Assembly (NCBI GenBank): GCA_023666665.1
Contig: JAMPBN010000001.1
Location: 428,605-492,604 of the forward strand
Source of the DNA: Prevotella sp.
Lineage (GTDB): Bacteria > Bacteroidota > Bacteroidia > Bacteroidales > Muribaculaceae
Direction: 5' to 3'
Length of the DNA: 64,000 bases
Of this stretch, positions 34,302-41,777 are shown piece after piece. Both the position numbers and the translations under genes were made by a program. How positions within the stretch are numbered: position 1 is the first letter of the stretch; each line of letters begins with the position of its first letter. The notes below the pieces were generated by a model, which saw only the letters and a program-made list of their open reading frames with translations, was not told the origin of the DNA and searched no databases.

Positions 34302-35086
34302 TGAAAGTCCGACCCAAAAAAGCCCTCGGCCAGCACTTCCTCACCGACCTCCGCGTGGCCCGGCGCATCGCCGACACCCTCCCCACTGCCCAAAGCCTAA
34401 CGCCTAACGCCCAACTCCCCACTCTCGAAATAGGTCCCGGCATGGGCGTGCTCACCCAATTTCTGCTTCAAACAGGCCACGACCTCACCGTCGTAGAGAT
34501 TGACACCGAAAGCGTTGACTACCTGCGCCAACACTTCCCCGGACTCAAAATCATTGAGGGTGACTTTCTGCGCCTCGACCTCGCCCGGCTATTCGACGGC
34601 AAGGAATTTAACGTCATCGGCAACTACCCTTACAACATCTCTTCGCAGATTTTCTTCCATATTCTTGAATATAAAGACCTGATTCCCTGCTGCTCCGGCA
34701 TGCTGCAACGCGAAGTTGCCGAGCGTCTTGCCGCCCCTCCCGGCACCAAAGCCCGAGGCATTCTCAGCGTGCTGCTCCAGGCCTGGTACGACGTTGAATA
34801 CCTCTTCACCGTCAGCGAGGGAGTGTTCAATCCCCCGCCCAAAGTCAAGAGCGGAGTGATTCGCCTGACCCGCAACTCCCGCACCGACCTCGGCGTTGAC
34901 CCCGCGCTCTTCAAGGCCGTGGTAAAGACCACTTTCAATCAGCGCCGCAAGCAGATTCGCAACTCCATCCGCGCAATCTGTCCCGACTTCCCCGCCGACC
35001 ACCCCCTGGCTCAAAAGCGCCCCGAGCAACTCTCGGTCCAAGAATTTATCGAGCTGACTAAAAGCGTAAACGGACTAAAAGCGTAA
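34298..35086 (+). CDS. ksgA: 16S rRNA dimethyladenosine transferase with an in-frame repeat
   Basis: From ATG 34298 (262 residues) the product begins MMKVRPKKALGQHFLTD, the usual N-terminus; the longer frame to 34193 is dapA in another frame. SAM motif I is LEIGPGMGVLT and motif IV is IGNYPYNISS. It dimethylates A1518 and A1519 of 16S rRNA. A six-unit heptamer array (34383-34424) is translated as LPTAQSLTPNAQLPT immediately before motif I, a place where homologues have only a short linker. It overlaps dapA by 4 bp and convergent folB by 12 bp. Confidence 0.94.
   Translation: MMKVRPKKALGQHFLTDLRVARRIADTLPTAQSLTPNAQLPTLEIGPGMGVLTQFLLQTGHDLTVVEIDTESVDYLRQHFPGLKIIEGDFLRLDLARLFDGKEFNVIGNYPYNISSQIFFHILEYKDLIPCCSGMLQREVAERLAAPPGTKARGILSVLLQAWYDVEYLFTVSEGVFNPPPKVKSGVIRLTRNSRTDLGVDPALFKAVVKTTFNQRRKQIRNSIRAICPDFPADHPLAQKRPEQLSVQEFIELTKSVNGLKA
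34383..34424. repeat. in-frame heptamer array in ksgA
   Basis: Six tandem 7-bp units: CCACTGC, CCAAAGC, CTAACGC, CTAACGC, CCAACTC, CCCACTC, directly upstream of the codons for SAM motif I. Confidence 0.88.
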
Positions 35087-35413
35087 GCTGACCGCCACCG
35101 ACTCAACGTCGAACGGCATCGGCGGATTCAGCTTGGCCAGCGTCAACTCCCCGCCGCGAATCTGCGGAAAATCCTTGCGCAGAGCCAAAACCAGCTGCGT
35201 CGCCACGTGTTCAATCAGTGCTGAAGGCGTTTGCATAGCCCGCTTGATTACCCCACACACTGCAGCATAATCAACCGTTGACTCCAGGCGGTCAGAGCCG
35301 TCATAATCCACATCAAGGGTCACCGACACCTCAAAATCCTGACCCACAACTCTCTCCACGGGCAGCACGCCATGGCAGGCGTGCACCCTCAATCTATTTA
35401 TCAATACTTTCAT
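35075..35413 (-). CDS. folB: dihydroneopterin aldolase
   Basis: From ATG 35413 (112 residues) it reads MKVLINRLRVHACHGVLPVE, the conserved FolB start in which the YGYHG-type motif appears as VHACHGV. STVDYAAVCGVIKRAMQ and LIEHVATQLVLAL follow and carry the pterin-binding glutamate and catalytic residues. It acts in folate synthesis; thyA at 50229 uses the product. A TTG start at 35425 is rejected because it lies inside the TATCTTTG promoter element. Length is standard. Confidence 0.9.
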   Translation of the reverse strand: MKVLINRLRVHACHGVLPVERVVGQDFEVSVTLDVDYDGSDRLESTVDYAAVCGVIKRAMQTPSALIEHVATQLVLALRKDFPQIRGGELTLAKLNPPMPFDVESVAVSLRF

Positions 35414-35422
35414 AATCACCCG

Positions 35423-35430
35423 CAAAGATA
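35423..35430 (-). promoter_or_regulatory. -7 element of folB
   Basis: TATCTTTG on the minus strand, 9 bp from ATG 35413. The leader would be only a few bases. It also decides the start codon. Confidence 0.55.
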
Positions 35431-35469
35431 CGAAAAATAAACTTTTTTGCAGACTTAGTTGTTAAAAAG

Positions 35470-35501
35470 TTTGCAAAGTCATAAAAAATCCTTTATATTT
35501 G
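35470..35501 (+). promoter_or_regulatory. promoter of the susCD operon
   Basis: TTTG at 35470-35473 and TATATTTG at 35494-35501, spacer 20 bp. The leader to ATG 35590 is ~80 nt. No obvious sigma-factor or hybrid two-component regulator gene is adjacent. Confidence 0.75.
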
Positions 35502-35589
35502 CCCCATAAATAACCCTAATTCATTCATCATGCTAAAAGGGGTCACCGAGCCCCAAACGCACGATTAACCTAACTTTCAACTATTTACC

Positions 35590-38556
35590 ATGGATAAACT
35601 CCGAGTTATCTTGCTTATGGTGGTCGGCCTGCTGCCCGCCTGGCTGTCCATGTCGGCAGAGCCGCAAGCTCCCGCTTCCGCCTCAACCACAATTTCCGGC
35701 ACGGTCAACGACAAAGACGGCGAACCCATCATCGGCGCTACCGTAAGGGTAGACAATTCCAAAGAAGCCACCGCAACCGACTTCGACGGCAATTTCCACC
35801 TCAAAGTGGCCTCCCTCCCCGCCAACATCACCGTAACCTCCATCGGCTACGAAACCAAAAAATGGAAAGTTACCTCCACCGCCCCGGTCACCATCGTGCT
35901 CAACGATAACTCCGAGATGCTCGATGAAGTCGTCGTAATCGGTTACGGCTCAGTCCGCAAGGCCGACCTCGCCGGCTCCGTTTCCGTGGTCGACGCCAAG
36001 GCATTCTCCGCCCAGCCCATCACCACCGTCGGCGAAGCCCTCCAGGGCCGCGTTTCCGGCGTCAACGTAATCAGCTCCGGCGTGCCCGGCGGCTCACCTA
36101 AAATCCGCGTACGTGGCGCCAACTCAATCAACAAGAGCAACGACCCCCTATACGTTGTCGACGGCCTTGTGCGCGAATCCGGCCTCGAGGGCATCAACCC
36201 TGAAGACATCGCCTCGATGCAGATTCTTAAAGACGCCTCATCAACCGCAATCTACGGCTCTCGAGGCGCCAACGGCGTAGTGCTCATCACCACCCGCCGA
36301 GGCAAAGTCGGAACCTCCGAAATTACTTTCGATGCCTCAGTTGGTTGGAGTAATGCAACTCACCTCCCCAAGGTAATGACCGCAAAACAATTTGCCGAAA
36401 CCGTACTTGAATACAACCCCTCGTTGGTGAATGCCGCTGACATGCAGCAATACATTGACGGCACCAATCCCGGTGTTGATTGGGTTGACCAAATTATGCG
36501 TACCGGTCTGACCCAAAACTATAAGCTCACATATACCAAAGGCACAGATCAACTCCAAACCTACGTTTCAGCCAACTATATGAACGACAAAGGCACCCTC
36601 GAGAACTCGAGCTACGAACGCTTCGCCGCCCGCGCAAACGTTCGCGCCAAACTCTTCAGTTGGTTAGAAACTACCGTCGACATTGATATGAGTCACGGCG
36701 TTGGCCACGGCCTCAGCGGCTTCTCTATGGGGCCCAACACAATTTGGGGCGCCCTGACCTACTCGCCGGCAATGAATCTTTGGGATGAAGCTCAGAAATG
36801 CTACGCCAAAGACCCGCTCAACTCCATGAACAGCCCCTACGGCGAACTCGTTCAGGACAACGAACGCCGCCGCGACATTCTCAACGGTCGCATCGACTTG
36901 CGCTTCAACATCTGCAAAGGCCTGACATTCACCACCTCAAACGGTGTTGACTACGCCAACTTCTACAACTACGGATTCTCCGGTTCTGACCGTGCTCCCG
37001 GCCTCACAACCTCTATGAGCAACGGCAATACCAACCGCTGGCTGCTCCAAACCACCAATAACTTCACCTACACCAACAACTGGGAAAGCGGTCACTCCCT
37101 CACTGCAACAGCCGTTTGGGAGGCAACCTCCTCAACTACCCGCGGTATGAGCATCAGCGGCTCGAACCTTGCCACCGAAAGCGTCGGCTGGTGGAACGTT
37201 GGCCTTGCTGAAACCAAAGGTGCCGGCAACAGCTTCTCCAAGTGGACCCTCATGTCGGCAGTTGCCCGCGTAATCTACTCCTGGAAAGACCGCTACATGT
37301 TTACCGGCACATTCCGCGCCGACGGCTCCTCACGCCTCAGCAACAACAAGTGGGCATACTTCCCCTCAGTTGCCGCAGCTTGGACAGTTACCAACGAAAA
37401 CTTCATGAAAGACGTTACCCCGGTGATGAACAACCTCAAACTCCGCGCCAGCTGGGGTATCATCGGCAACCAGGACATCGGTGCATACCAAACCCTGGCA
37501 CTCCTCTCGTCAAGCCCCGTTTACTACGGTACTTCAACACCCGAACCCGGCTACTGGAGCAACCGCATCCCCACTCCCGACCTCAAATGGGAAAAAACCA
37601 AGCAGGTAGACGTAGGTCTTGACTTCGGATTTCTCAACAACCGCATTGACCTCACCCTCGACTGGTACTACAAACGCACCTCCGACGCCCTGCTGCAAAC
37701 AACCCCCCCCTCATATCTCGGCGGACAGGCTTATATGATTAATGCCGGCGAAGTCAGCAATACCGGCCTTGACATCTCGCTCACCGCGGTACCCGTGCAG
37801 ACCCGCGACTGGACTTGGTCAACCACCATTCAGGGCTCCTGGATGAAAAACCGCGTTGAAAAAATGACCGAATCAGACCCCATTCTGCTCAGTTCTCCCG
37901 CAAGCAATATCCTGCCCGACATCCTGACGGTGCGCGAAGGCCAACCCATCGGTTCTTTCTACGGCTACGAATGGGCCGGCATCAATGAAGACGGCATTAA
38001 TACCTACTACGCCGCAGACGGCAGCATCACAACTGCCCCGACCTACAACGACCGCAAAATCATTGGTAAATCATCGCCCGACTTCCTCCTTGGCTGGAAC
38101 AACACCATCACTTGGAAGAACCTCAGCCTCAACATCTTCTTCAACGGTTCATTCGGTGGCAATCGACTCAATGCTCTCCGCTATGCTATGAACTCTTCGA
38201 TTCCCAACGCCAAGTTCCCCACAGCTGCCGAATGGGTAGACGGTATCGGCACCGAATTTGCAAACCCCAAAGGTACCGGCAACTTTGAAACCGGTTCATC
38301 AACACAGTGGCTCGAAAACGCCAGCTATATGCGTTTGGAAAACCTCTCGCTCAGCTATGAGTTCACCAAAGCACAGACAAAGTTTGCTGCCATCCGTCTG
38401 CAATTTGCTGTTCAAAATGCCTTTACGATTACCAAATACAAAGGCGTGAACCCCGCTTCCATGCCATTCGGCGATGTTGAATGGCAAAAGGGTGTTGACT
38501 TCGGTTCAGGTCCCGCCAACCGCTCTTACACCTTTGGCGTTCGTTTCGTATTCTAA
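35590..38556 (+). CDS. SusC/RagA-family TonB-dependent outer-membrane transporter
   Basis: The 988-residue protein has a signal peptide (LRVILLMVVGLLPAWLSMSA), then a carboxypeptidase-like regulatory domain (ISGTVNDKDGEPIIGATVRV), the SusC signature DEVVVIGYGSVRKADLAGSV, and a plug with LQGRVSGVNVISS and ILKDASSTAIYGSRGANGV. A 22-strand beta-barrel ends in aromatic residues (FGVRFVF). It imports a nutrient together with the SusD lipoprotein encoded 19 bp downstream. No glycan enzyme lies in the same operon, so the substrate is open. Confidence 0.96.
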   Translation: MDKLRVILLMVVGLLPAWLSMSAEPQAPASASTTISGTVNDKDGEPIIGATVRVDNSKEATATDFDGNFHLKVASLPANITVTSIGYETKKWKVTSTAPVTIVLNDNSEMLDEVVVIGYGSVRKADLAGSVSVVDAKAFSAQPITTVGEALQGRVSGVNVISSGVPGGSPKIRVRGANSINKSNDPLYVVDGLVRESGLEGINPEDIASMQILKDASSTAIYGSRGANGVVLITTRRGKVGTSEITFDASVGWSNATHLPKVMTAKQFAETVLEYNPSLVNAADMQQYIDGTNPGVDWVDQIMRTGLTQNYKLTYTKGTDQLQTYVSANYMNDKGTLENSSYERFAARANVRAKLFSWLETTVDIDMSHGVGHGLSGFSMGPNTIWGALTYSPAMNLWDEAQKCYAKDPLNSMNSPYGELVQDNERRRDILNGRIDLRFNICKGLTFTTSNGVDYANFYNYGFSGSDRAPGLTTSMSNGNTNRWLLQTTNNFTYTNNWESGHSLTATAVWEATSSTTRGMSISGSNLATESVGWWNVGLAETKGAGNSFSKWTLMSAVARVIYSWKDRYMFTGTFRADGSSRLSNNKWAYFPSVAAAWTVTNENFMKDVTPVMNNLKLRASWGIIGNQDIGAYQTLALLSSSPVYYGTSTPEPGYWSNRIPTPDLKWEKTKQVDVGLDFGFLNNRIDLTLDWYYKRTSDALLQTTPPSYLGGQAYMINAGEVSNTGLDISLTAVPVQTRDWTWSTTIQGSWMKNRVEKMTESDPILLSSPASNILPDILTVREGQPIGSFYGYEWAGINEDGINTYYAADGSITTAPTYNDRKIIGKSSPDFLLGWNNTITWKNLSLNIFFNGSFGGNRLNALRYAMNSSIPNAKFPTAAEWVDGIGTEFANPKGTGNFETGSSTQWLENASYMRLENLSLSYEFTKAQTKFAAIRLQFAVQNAFTITKYKGVNPASMPFGDVEWQKGVDFGSGPANRSYTFGVRFVF

Positions 38557-38575
38557 TCCCAAAACCGACTAAACG

Positions 38576-40426
38576 ATGAAAACTATCAAATATATTGCCT
38601 TGGCAGCATTGGCGTTCACCGCAACCTCCTGCGCCAACTTCCTCGAAGAAGAACCCAAAGGCCAAATGGTTAATGAAAACTTCTTCCAGACAGAAACCGA
38701 CCTCAACCTTGCCCTAAATGCACTATACCATCAGGTACAGGCATCTCAAACCAACTCAAACTCCACAATCGTACAACTTCAGGGCGACGACATAACGGTT
38801 TTCAATACCGCGAAAAACCCCTACTATACCTCCGACACATTCCGGCCTACAAGTGACTTCAAGGGTGTTGAAGCCTTGTGGCTCGGCAAGTATCGTGTGA
38901 TTCAAGCCGCCAACCTTATTGTTGACAACGCTGACCGCGCCAAAGACAACGCTTCAGCCCAGGCCATACTCAACACCAAGGGCAACGCACTCTTTTGGAG
39001 AGCCTGCGCCTATTTTGAACTCGTCCGCGTGTTCGGTCCGCTCCCCGTCAATGCCCATAATGAAGTCAACTTCAACACCACTATGACCTCCGTGGGCGAA
39101 ATCTACAATATGATTATCACCGACTTGCTCACTGCTGACTCATATAACCTCCCCGCATCGTATGCAGGAACGGAATATAAGTATGGCAACACCGACGGTT
39201 GCAATTATTGGGTAACTCAGCAGGCCGTAAAGTCAGCCCTCGCGGCAGTATATATGGCTCGCGCAGGCTATCCCTTCTACGATGCCAACGCCGGAGAAAC
39301 GGCTGAACGCACCGAGTGGTACAAAAAAGCCGCCGATATGGCCTACGCCGTAATCAAGGGTGTCAACGACAAGAAATACGACAACCAAATGGAATCTGAT
39401 TGGAAAATGGTTTATCCCTACGGCAACAACTGGAGCAAAGAGCAAATCATTACTATCTCTTTCTTCGGCACCCCCGGGTCTATGGGTGATCACAACACCA
39501 ACGGCGACGTATCTCAGTTCTCTCTCTGTCAACTCATTGAACAATTTCAGGGCGGTTGGGGCGACTTTATCGGCGAACGCCTGTGGTGGTCAAAATTCCC
39601 CGACGGACCCCGCAAACGCGCTGTCTATGAACCGTCAATCTATACCGGTATGAAAGATGAAGTCGCCGGAACCGACGATATTATGCAAGTAAACTGGTGG
39701 GCAACCAACAACGAAAAGGAATATACCGGCAGTAACGGCGTTGTAACCGTCTACCACCCCACTTTCGCAAGTATGATTACCAATACCAAAGGAGGTAAAG
39801 ATTCATCACCATCTACCGAACCCTACGACTGCACCAAACCCGCATATCAGGGTCAACAAATCCCCGCCAACCACCGCTACATTCGCTACTCCGAAGTAAT
39901 CTGCTGGTTTGCAGAAGCTGTTGGCCGTGGCAATATCGCCGAATACGAAGCCGATGCTCAAACCGAACTCCAAAAAGTTTTAGACCGAGCATACGATGAA
40001 AACCAAGCTCCCTCAACTGCAGGCCTGACAGGCGCTGCCCTTGCCAACCTTGCATTTACGGAACACGGCTATGAAGTAACGGGTTACCCCGTGGCGCTCT
40101 GCACCCGCCGGTCCGACCAATTCCGTATGGACATGCTGAAAGACACCTGGAAATATCGCCTCGGTAATGACTGGGAAAAAGACATCCTCGTACCGGCTAA
40201 TACCCGCACTCTTGGCTACAAGACTGTAAGCATAAAAGTAGAAGGAGAGAAACGCCCCGTAAAAAAAATCCAAGCCATGGACTACACTCTGGGTTACGAC
40301 CTCAAAACCCCCGAAAACGTGCCTATGGCCGAGACCTGGAACGGCTACGAATCAATGTATATGCCTTATCCTCCAACAGAAGTCATCAAAAACCCCAACA
40401 TCAAGCGCGTCAGCGCCTTCAACTAA
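38576..40426 (+). CDS. SusD/RagB-family surface lipoprotein
   Basis: The 616-residue protein begins with a lipoprotein signal (LAALAFTATSC, lipid at the Cys). The SusD start FLEEEPKGQMVNENFFQTETDLNLALNALY is partly visible as NFLEEEPKGQ and FFQTETDLN. Helical TPR-like repeats follow (FWRACAYFELVRVFGPLP; SALAAVYMARAGYPFYD), and IRYSEVICWFAEAVGR is the typical late motif. It caps the SusC barrel and binds the ligand. The operon stops in a GC-rich hairpin just after it. Confidence 0.95.
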   Translation: MKTIKYIALAALAFTATSCANFLEEEPKGQMVNENFFQTETDLNLALNALYHQVQASQTNSNSTIVQLQGDDITVFNTAKNPYYTSDTFRPTSDFKGVEALWLGKYRVIQAANLIVDNADRAKDNASAQAILNTKGNALFWRACAYFELVRVFGPLPVNAHNEVNFNTTMTSVGEIYNMIITDLLTADSYNLPASYAGTEYKYGNTDGCNYWVTQQAVKSALAAVYMARAGYPFYDANAGETAERTEWYKKAADMAYAVIKGVNDKKYDNQMESDWKMVYPYGNNWSKEQIITISFFGTPGSMGDHNTNGDVSQFSLCQLIEQFQGGWGDFIGERLWWSKFPDGPRKRAVYEPSIYTGMKDEVAGTDDIMQVNWWATNNEKEYTGSNGVVTVYHPTFASMITNTKGGKDSSPSTEPYDCTKPAYQGQQIPANHRYIRYSEVICWFAEAVGRGNIAEYEADAQTELQKVLDRAYDENQAPSTAGLTGAALANLAFTEHGYEVTGYPVALCTRRSDQFRMDMLKDTWKYRLGNDWEKDILVPANTRTLGYKTVSIKVEGEKRPVKKIQAMDYTLGYDLKTPENVPMAETWNGYESMYMPYPPTEVIKNPNIKRVSAFN

Positions 40427-40431
40427 CCCTT

Positions 40432-40465
40432 AGCCCCCCACCCCCTTTAGGGAGACCGGGGGGCT
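40432..40465 (+). terminator. GC-rich hairpin after susD
   Basis: Inverted repeat AGCCCCCC (40432-40439) with GGGGGGCT (40458-40465) enclosing a smaller CCC/GGG hairpin. It begins 5 bp after the susD stop codon and may end or attenuate transcription before the next gene. Confidence 0.55.
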
Positions 40466-40527
40466 TCCCCAAACGACAAACCAAACTTAATTCACTTATT
40501 TTACTAACCAACCAAAACAGTTTTTAA

Positions 40528-41442
40528 ATGAAAAAACTTTTACTCGCTATCTGCGCAGGCCTCGCCCTCAGCGCATCTGCACAAACCTACAAACTCGGCG
40601 AAGCATTCGCTTATGATTTCAACACTTTCGCGTGGTTTGACAATGACCCTGCCATTTGGGAAAATAACAGCCAATGGCCCGCTACTGAGATGCTCGATGG
40701 CGCAAGCCTTGAAGAAGGCTGGGGTCTCGGTATGATTCATTTCCACGGCGACGCTTTCACAGCAAACTGCACTACTCTTGAAGCTTGCAACAAGCAATTC
40801 CCCATCGTTAAAAGCCTTTGGACGGAAAACGCAATGGCCGCTAAGATTCAGGTTACCGCTACCGGCTGGTGGGCATATGGTAACGCCAACTTCGCTCTCC
40901 CCGCAATGGAAGAACTTAGCCGTATTCGTGTGGTTTACCGTGTCGACATAGAAGGCTGGAGCCGCTTCGAACCCGAAAACAAGAAGCCTTTCCACGTCCG
41001 CCTTACCGACAGCGATCAAGACGGATGCTTCGCTGAACCTAAGTTTGAAGAGGCCATCCCTGAATTCTGGGACAACCCCGGCTTCCGCACCGTTGATATG
41101 TACTACCAACCTAACGGCCAAACCTACCTCGCTCTGACTTTTGATGGTGCCGGTATCACCGTTGACAACCAGCGCCCCGCTCTCTACATCCAGGAAGTTT
41201 CCGTAGTTCCCGTTAGCAAACTTGCCGGCGACGACCACAAGTCCGGCGACTGCGTACCCGTAATCTCTGAAAACGCTCCTGTCCCCGTGGTTATCAGCAA
41301 CGATGGTGGCGACGACGCTATCTCTGAAATCACCGCTGCCGCCAAGGTTGCCGAAGGCATCTACGACCTCCAGGGCCGCAAGCTCGCAGCCCCCGTCAAG
41401 GGCCTCAACATCATCAACGGCGTCAAGACCCTCGTAAAATAA
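40528..41442 (+). CDS. exported protein of unknown function with C-terminal DLQGR tag
   Basis: The 304-residue protein has a signal peptide (KKLLLAICAGLALSASAQ) and a mainly beta body rich in Trp, Phe and Asp (TGWWAYGNANFALPAMEEL; RVDIEGWSRFEPENKKPFHV) that may be a carbohydrate-binding-like sandwich; this is only an impression. The last ~30 residues read EGIYDLQGRKLAAPVKG then LNIINGVKTLVK, the short tag also found in the second GH84 protein and the Omp28-like protein. It follows susD by ~100 bp and may belong to the same transport locus. Function unknown. Confidence 0.8.
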   Translation: MKKLLLAICAGLALSASAQTYKLGEAFAYDFNTFAWFDNDPAIWENNSQWPATEMLDGASLEEGWGLGMIHFHGDAFTANCTTLEACNKQFPIVKSLWTENAMAAKIQVTATGWWAYGNANFALPAMEELSRIRVVYRVDIEGWSRFEPENKKPFHVRLTDSDQDGCFAEPKFEEAIPEFWDNPGFRTVDMYYQPNGQTYLALTFDGAGITVDNQRPALYIQEVSVVPVSKLAGDDHKSGDCVPVISENAPVPVVISNDGGDDAISEITAAAKVAEGIYDLQGRKLAAPVKGLNIINGVKTLVK

Positions 41443-41452
41443 TCCCCCAACT

Positions 41453-41481
41453 GGAACTTGCGGACTTTAGCCCGCAAGAAC
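41453..41481. repeat. hairpin repeat, copy 1
   Basis: A ~30-bp unit with stem CTTGCGG (41457-41463) and CCGCAAG (41472-41478). An apparently identical unit lies at 41634-41663, 181 bp away. Confidence 0.75.
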
Positions 41482-41495
41482 CACCGGAAGAAAAC

Positions 41496-41524
41496 AAACG
41501 GCGACCCCCAACGGATCGCCGTTT
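41496..41524 (+). terminator. terminator after the tagged protein gene
   Basis: Perfect 9-bp stem AAACGGCGA (41496-41504) with TCGCCGTTT (41516-41524), followed by CTCTTTT. Confidence 0.7.
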
Positions 41525-41545
41525 CTCTTTTCTAAAAAATTTTCA

Positions 41546-41553
41546 TACCTTTG
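41546..41553 (+). promoter_or_regulatory. -7 element before a 17-codon ORF
   Basis: TACCTTTG at 41546-41553, 5 bp before ATG 41559; TTTC at 41522-41525 is a weak -33 with a 20-bp spacer. Confidence 0.4.
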
Positions 41554-41558
41554 CGCTA

Positions 41559-41612
41559 TGGTAATCAAAGACCCGCAAAAAATCAAAGACACCAAGCGCA
41601 AGCTCCTCTAAA
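41559..41612 (+). CDS. possible 17-residue basic peptide
   Basis: ATG 41559 to TAA 41612 encodes MVIKDPQKIKDTKRKLL. It starts 5 bp after a TAnnTTTG element, the same arrangement as several real genes in this window, and lies between two copies of a hairpin repeat. It could be a peptide, a leader, or the leftover start of a deleted gene. No family is recognised. Confidence 0.25.
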
Positions 41613-41633
41613 TCCGCACCTTGCGCAATAACC

Positions 41634-41663
41634 GGAACTTGCGGACTTTAGCCCGCAAGAACC
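41634..41663. repeat. hairpin repeat, copy 2
   Basis: Same unit as at 41453-41481 with stem CTTGCGG / CCGCAAG. The 335-bp region 41443-41777 otherwise contains only the terminator, the micro-ORF and the terminase promoter. Confidence 0.75.
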
Positions 41664-41743
41664 CCGCGAGGTATAACTTTCTGAAAATCAAGGCTTTCGG
41701 GGGCGTAATGTAGAAATTGCTCCCACAGGGGCGGAATCTACGG

Positions 41744-41772
41744 TTTGTGGGGACGCGCAAAGTTTAACTTTG
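41744..41772 (+). promoter_or_regulatory. probable promoter of the terminase gene
   Basis: TTTG at 41744-41747 and TAACTTTG at 41765-41772 (17-bp spacer). The -7 element is only 5 bp before ATG 41778. Confidence 0.5.
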
Positions 41773-41777
41773 CGGCT

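Noticed and set aside
35414..35425. TTG start of folB
   Set aside because: It falls inside the TATCTTTG promoter element, so it would not be in the transcript.
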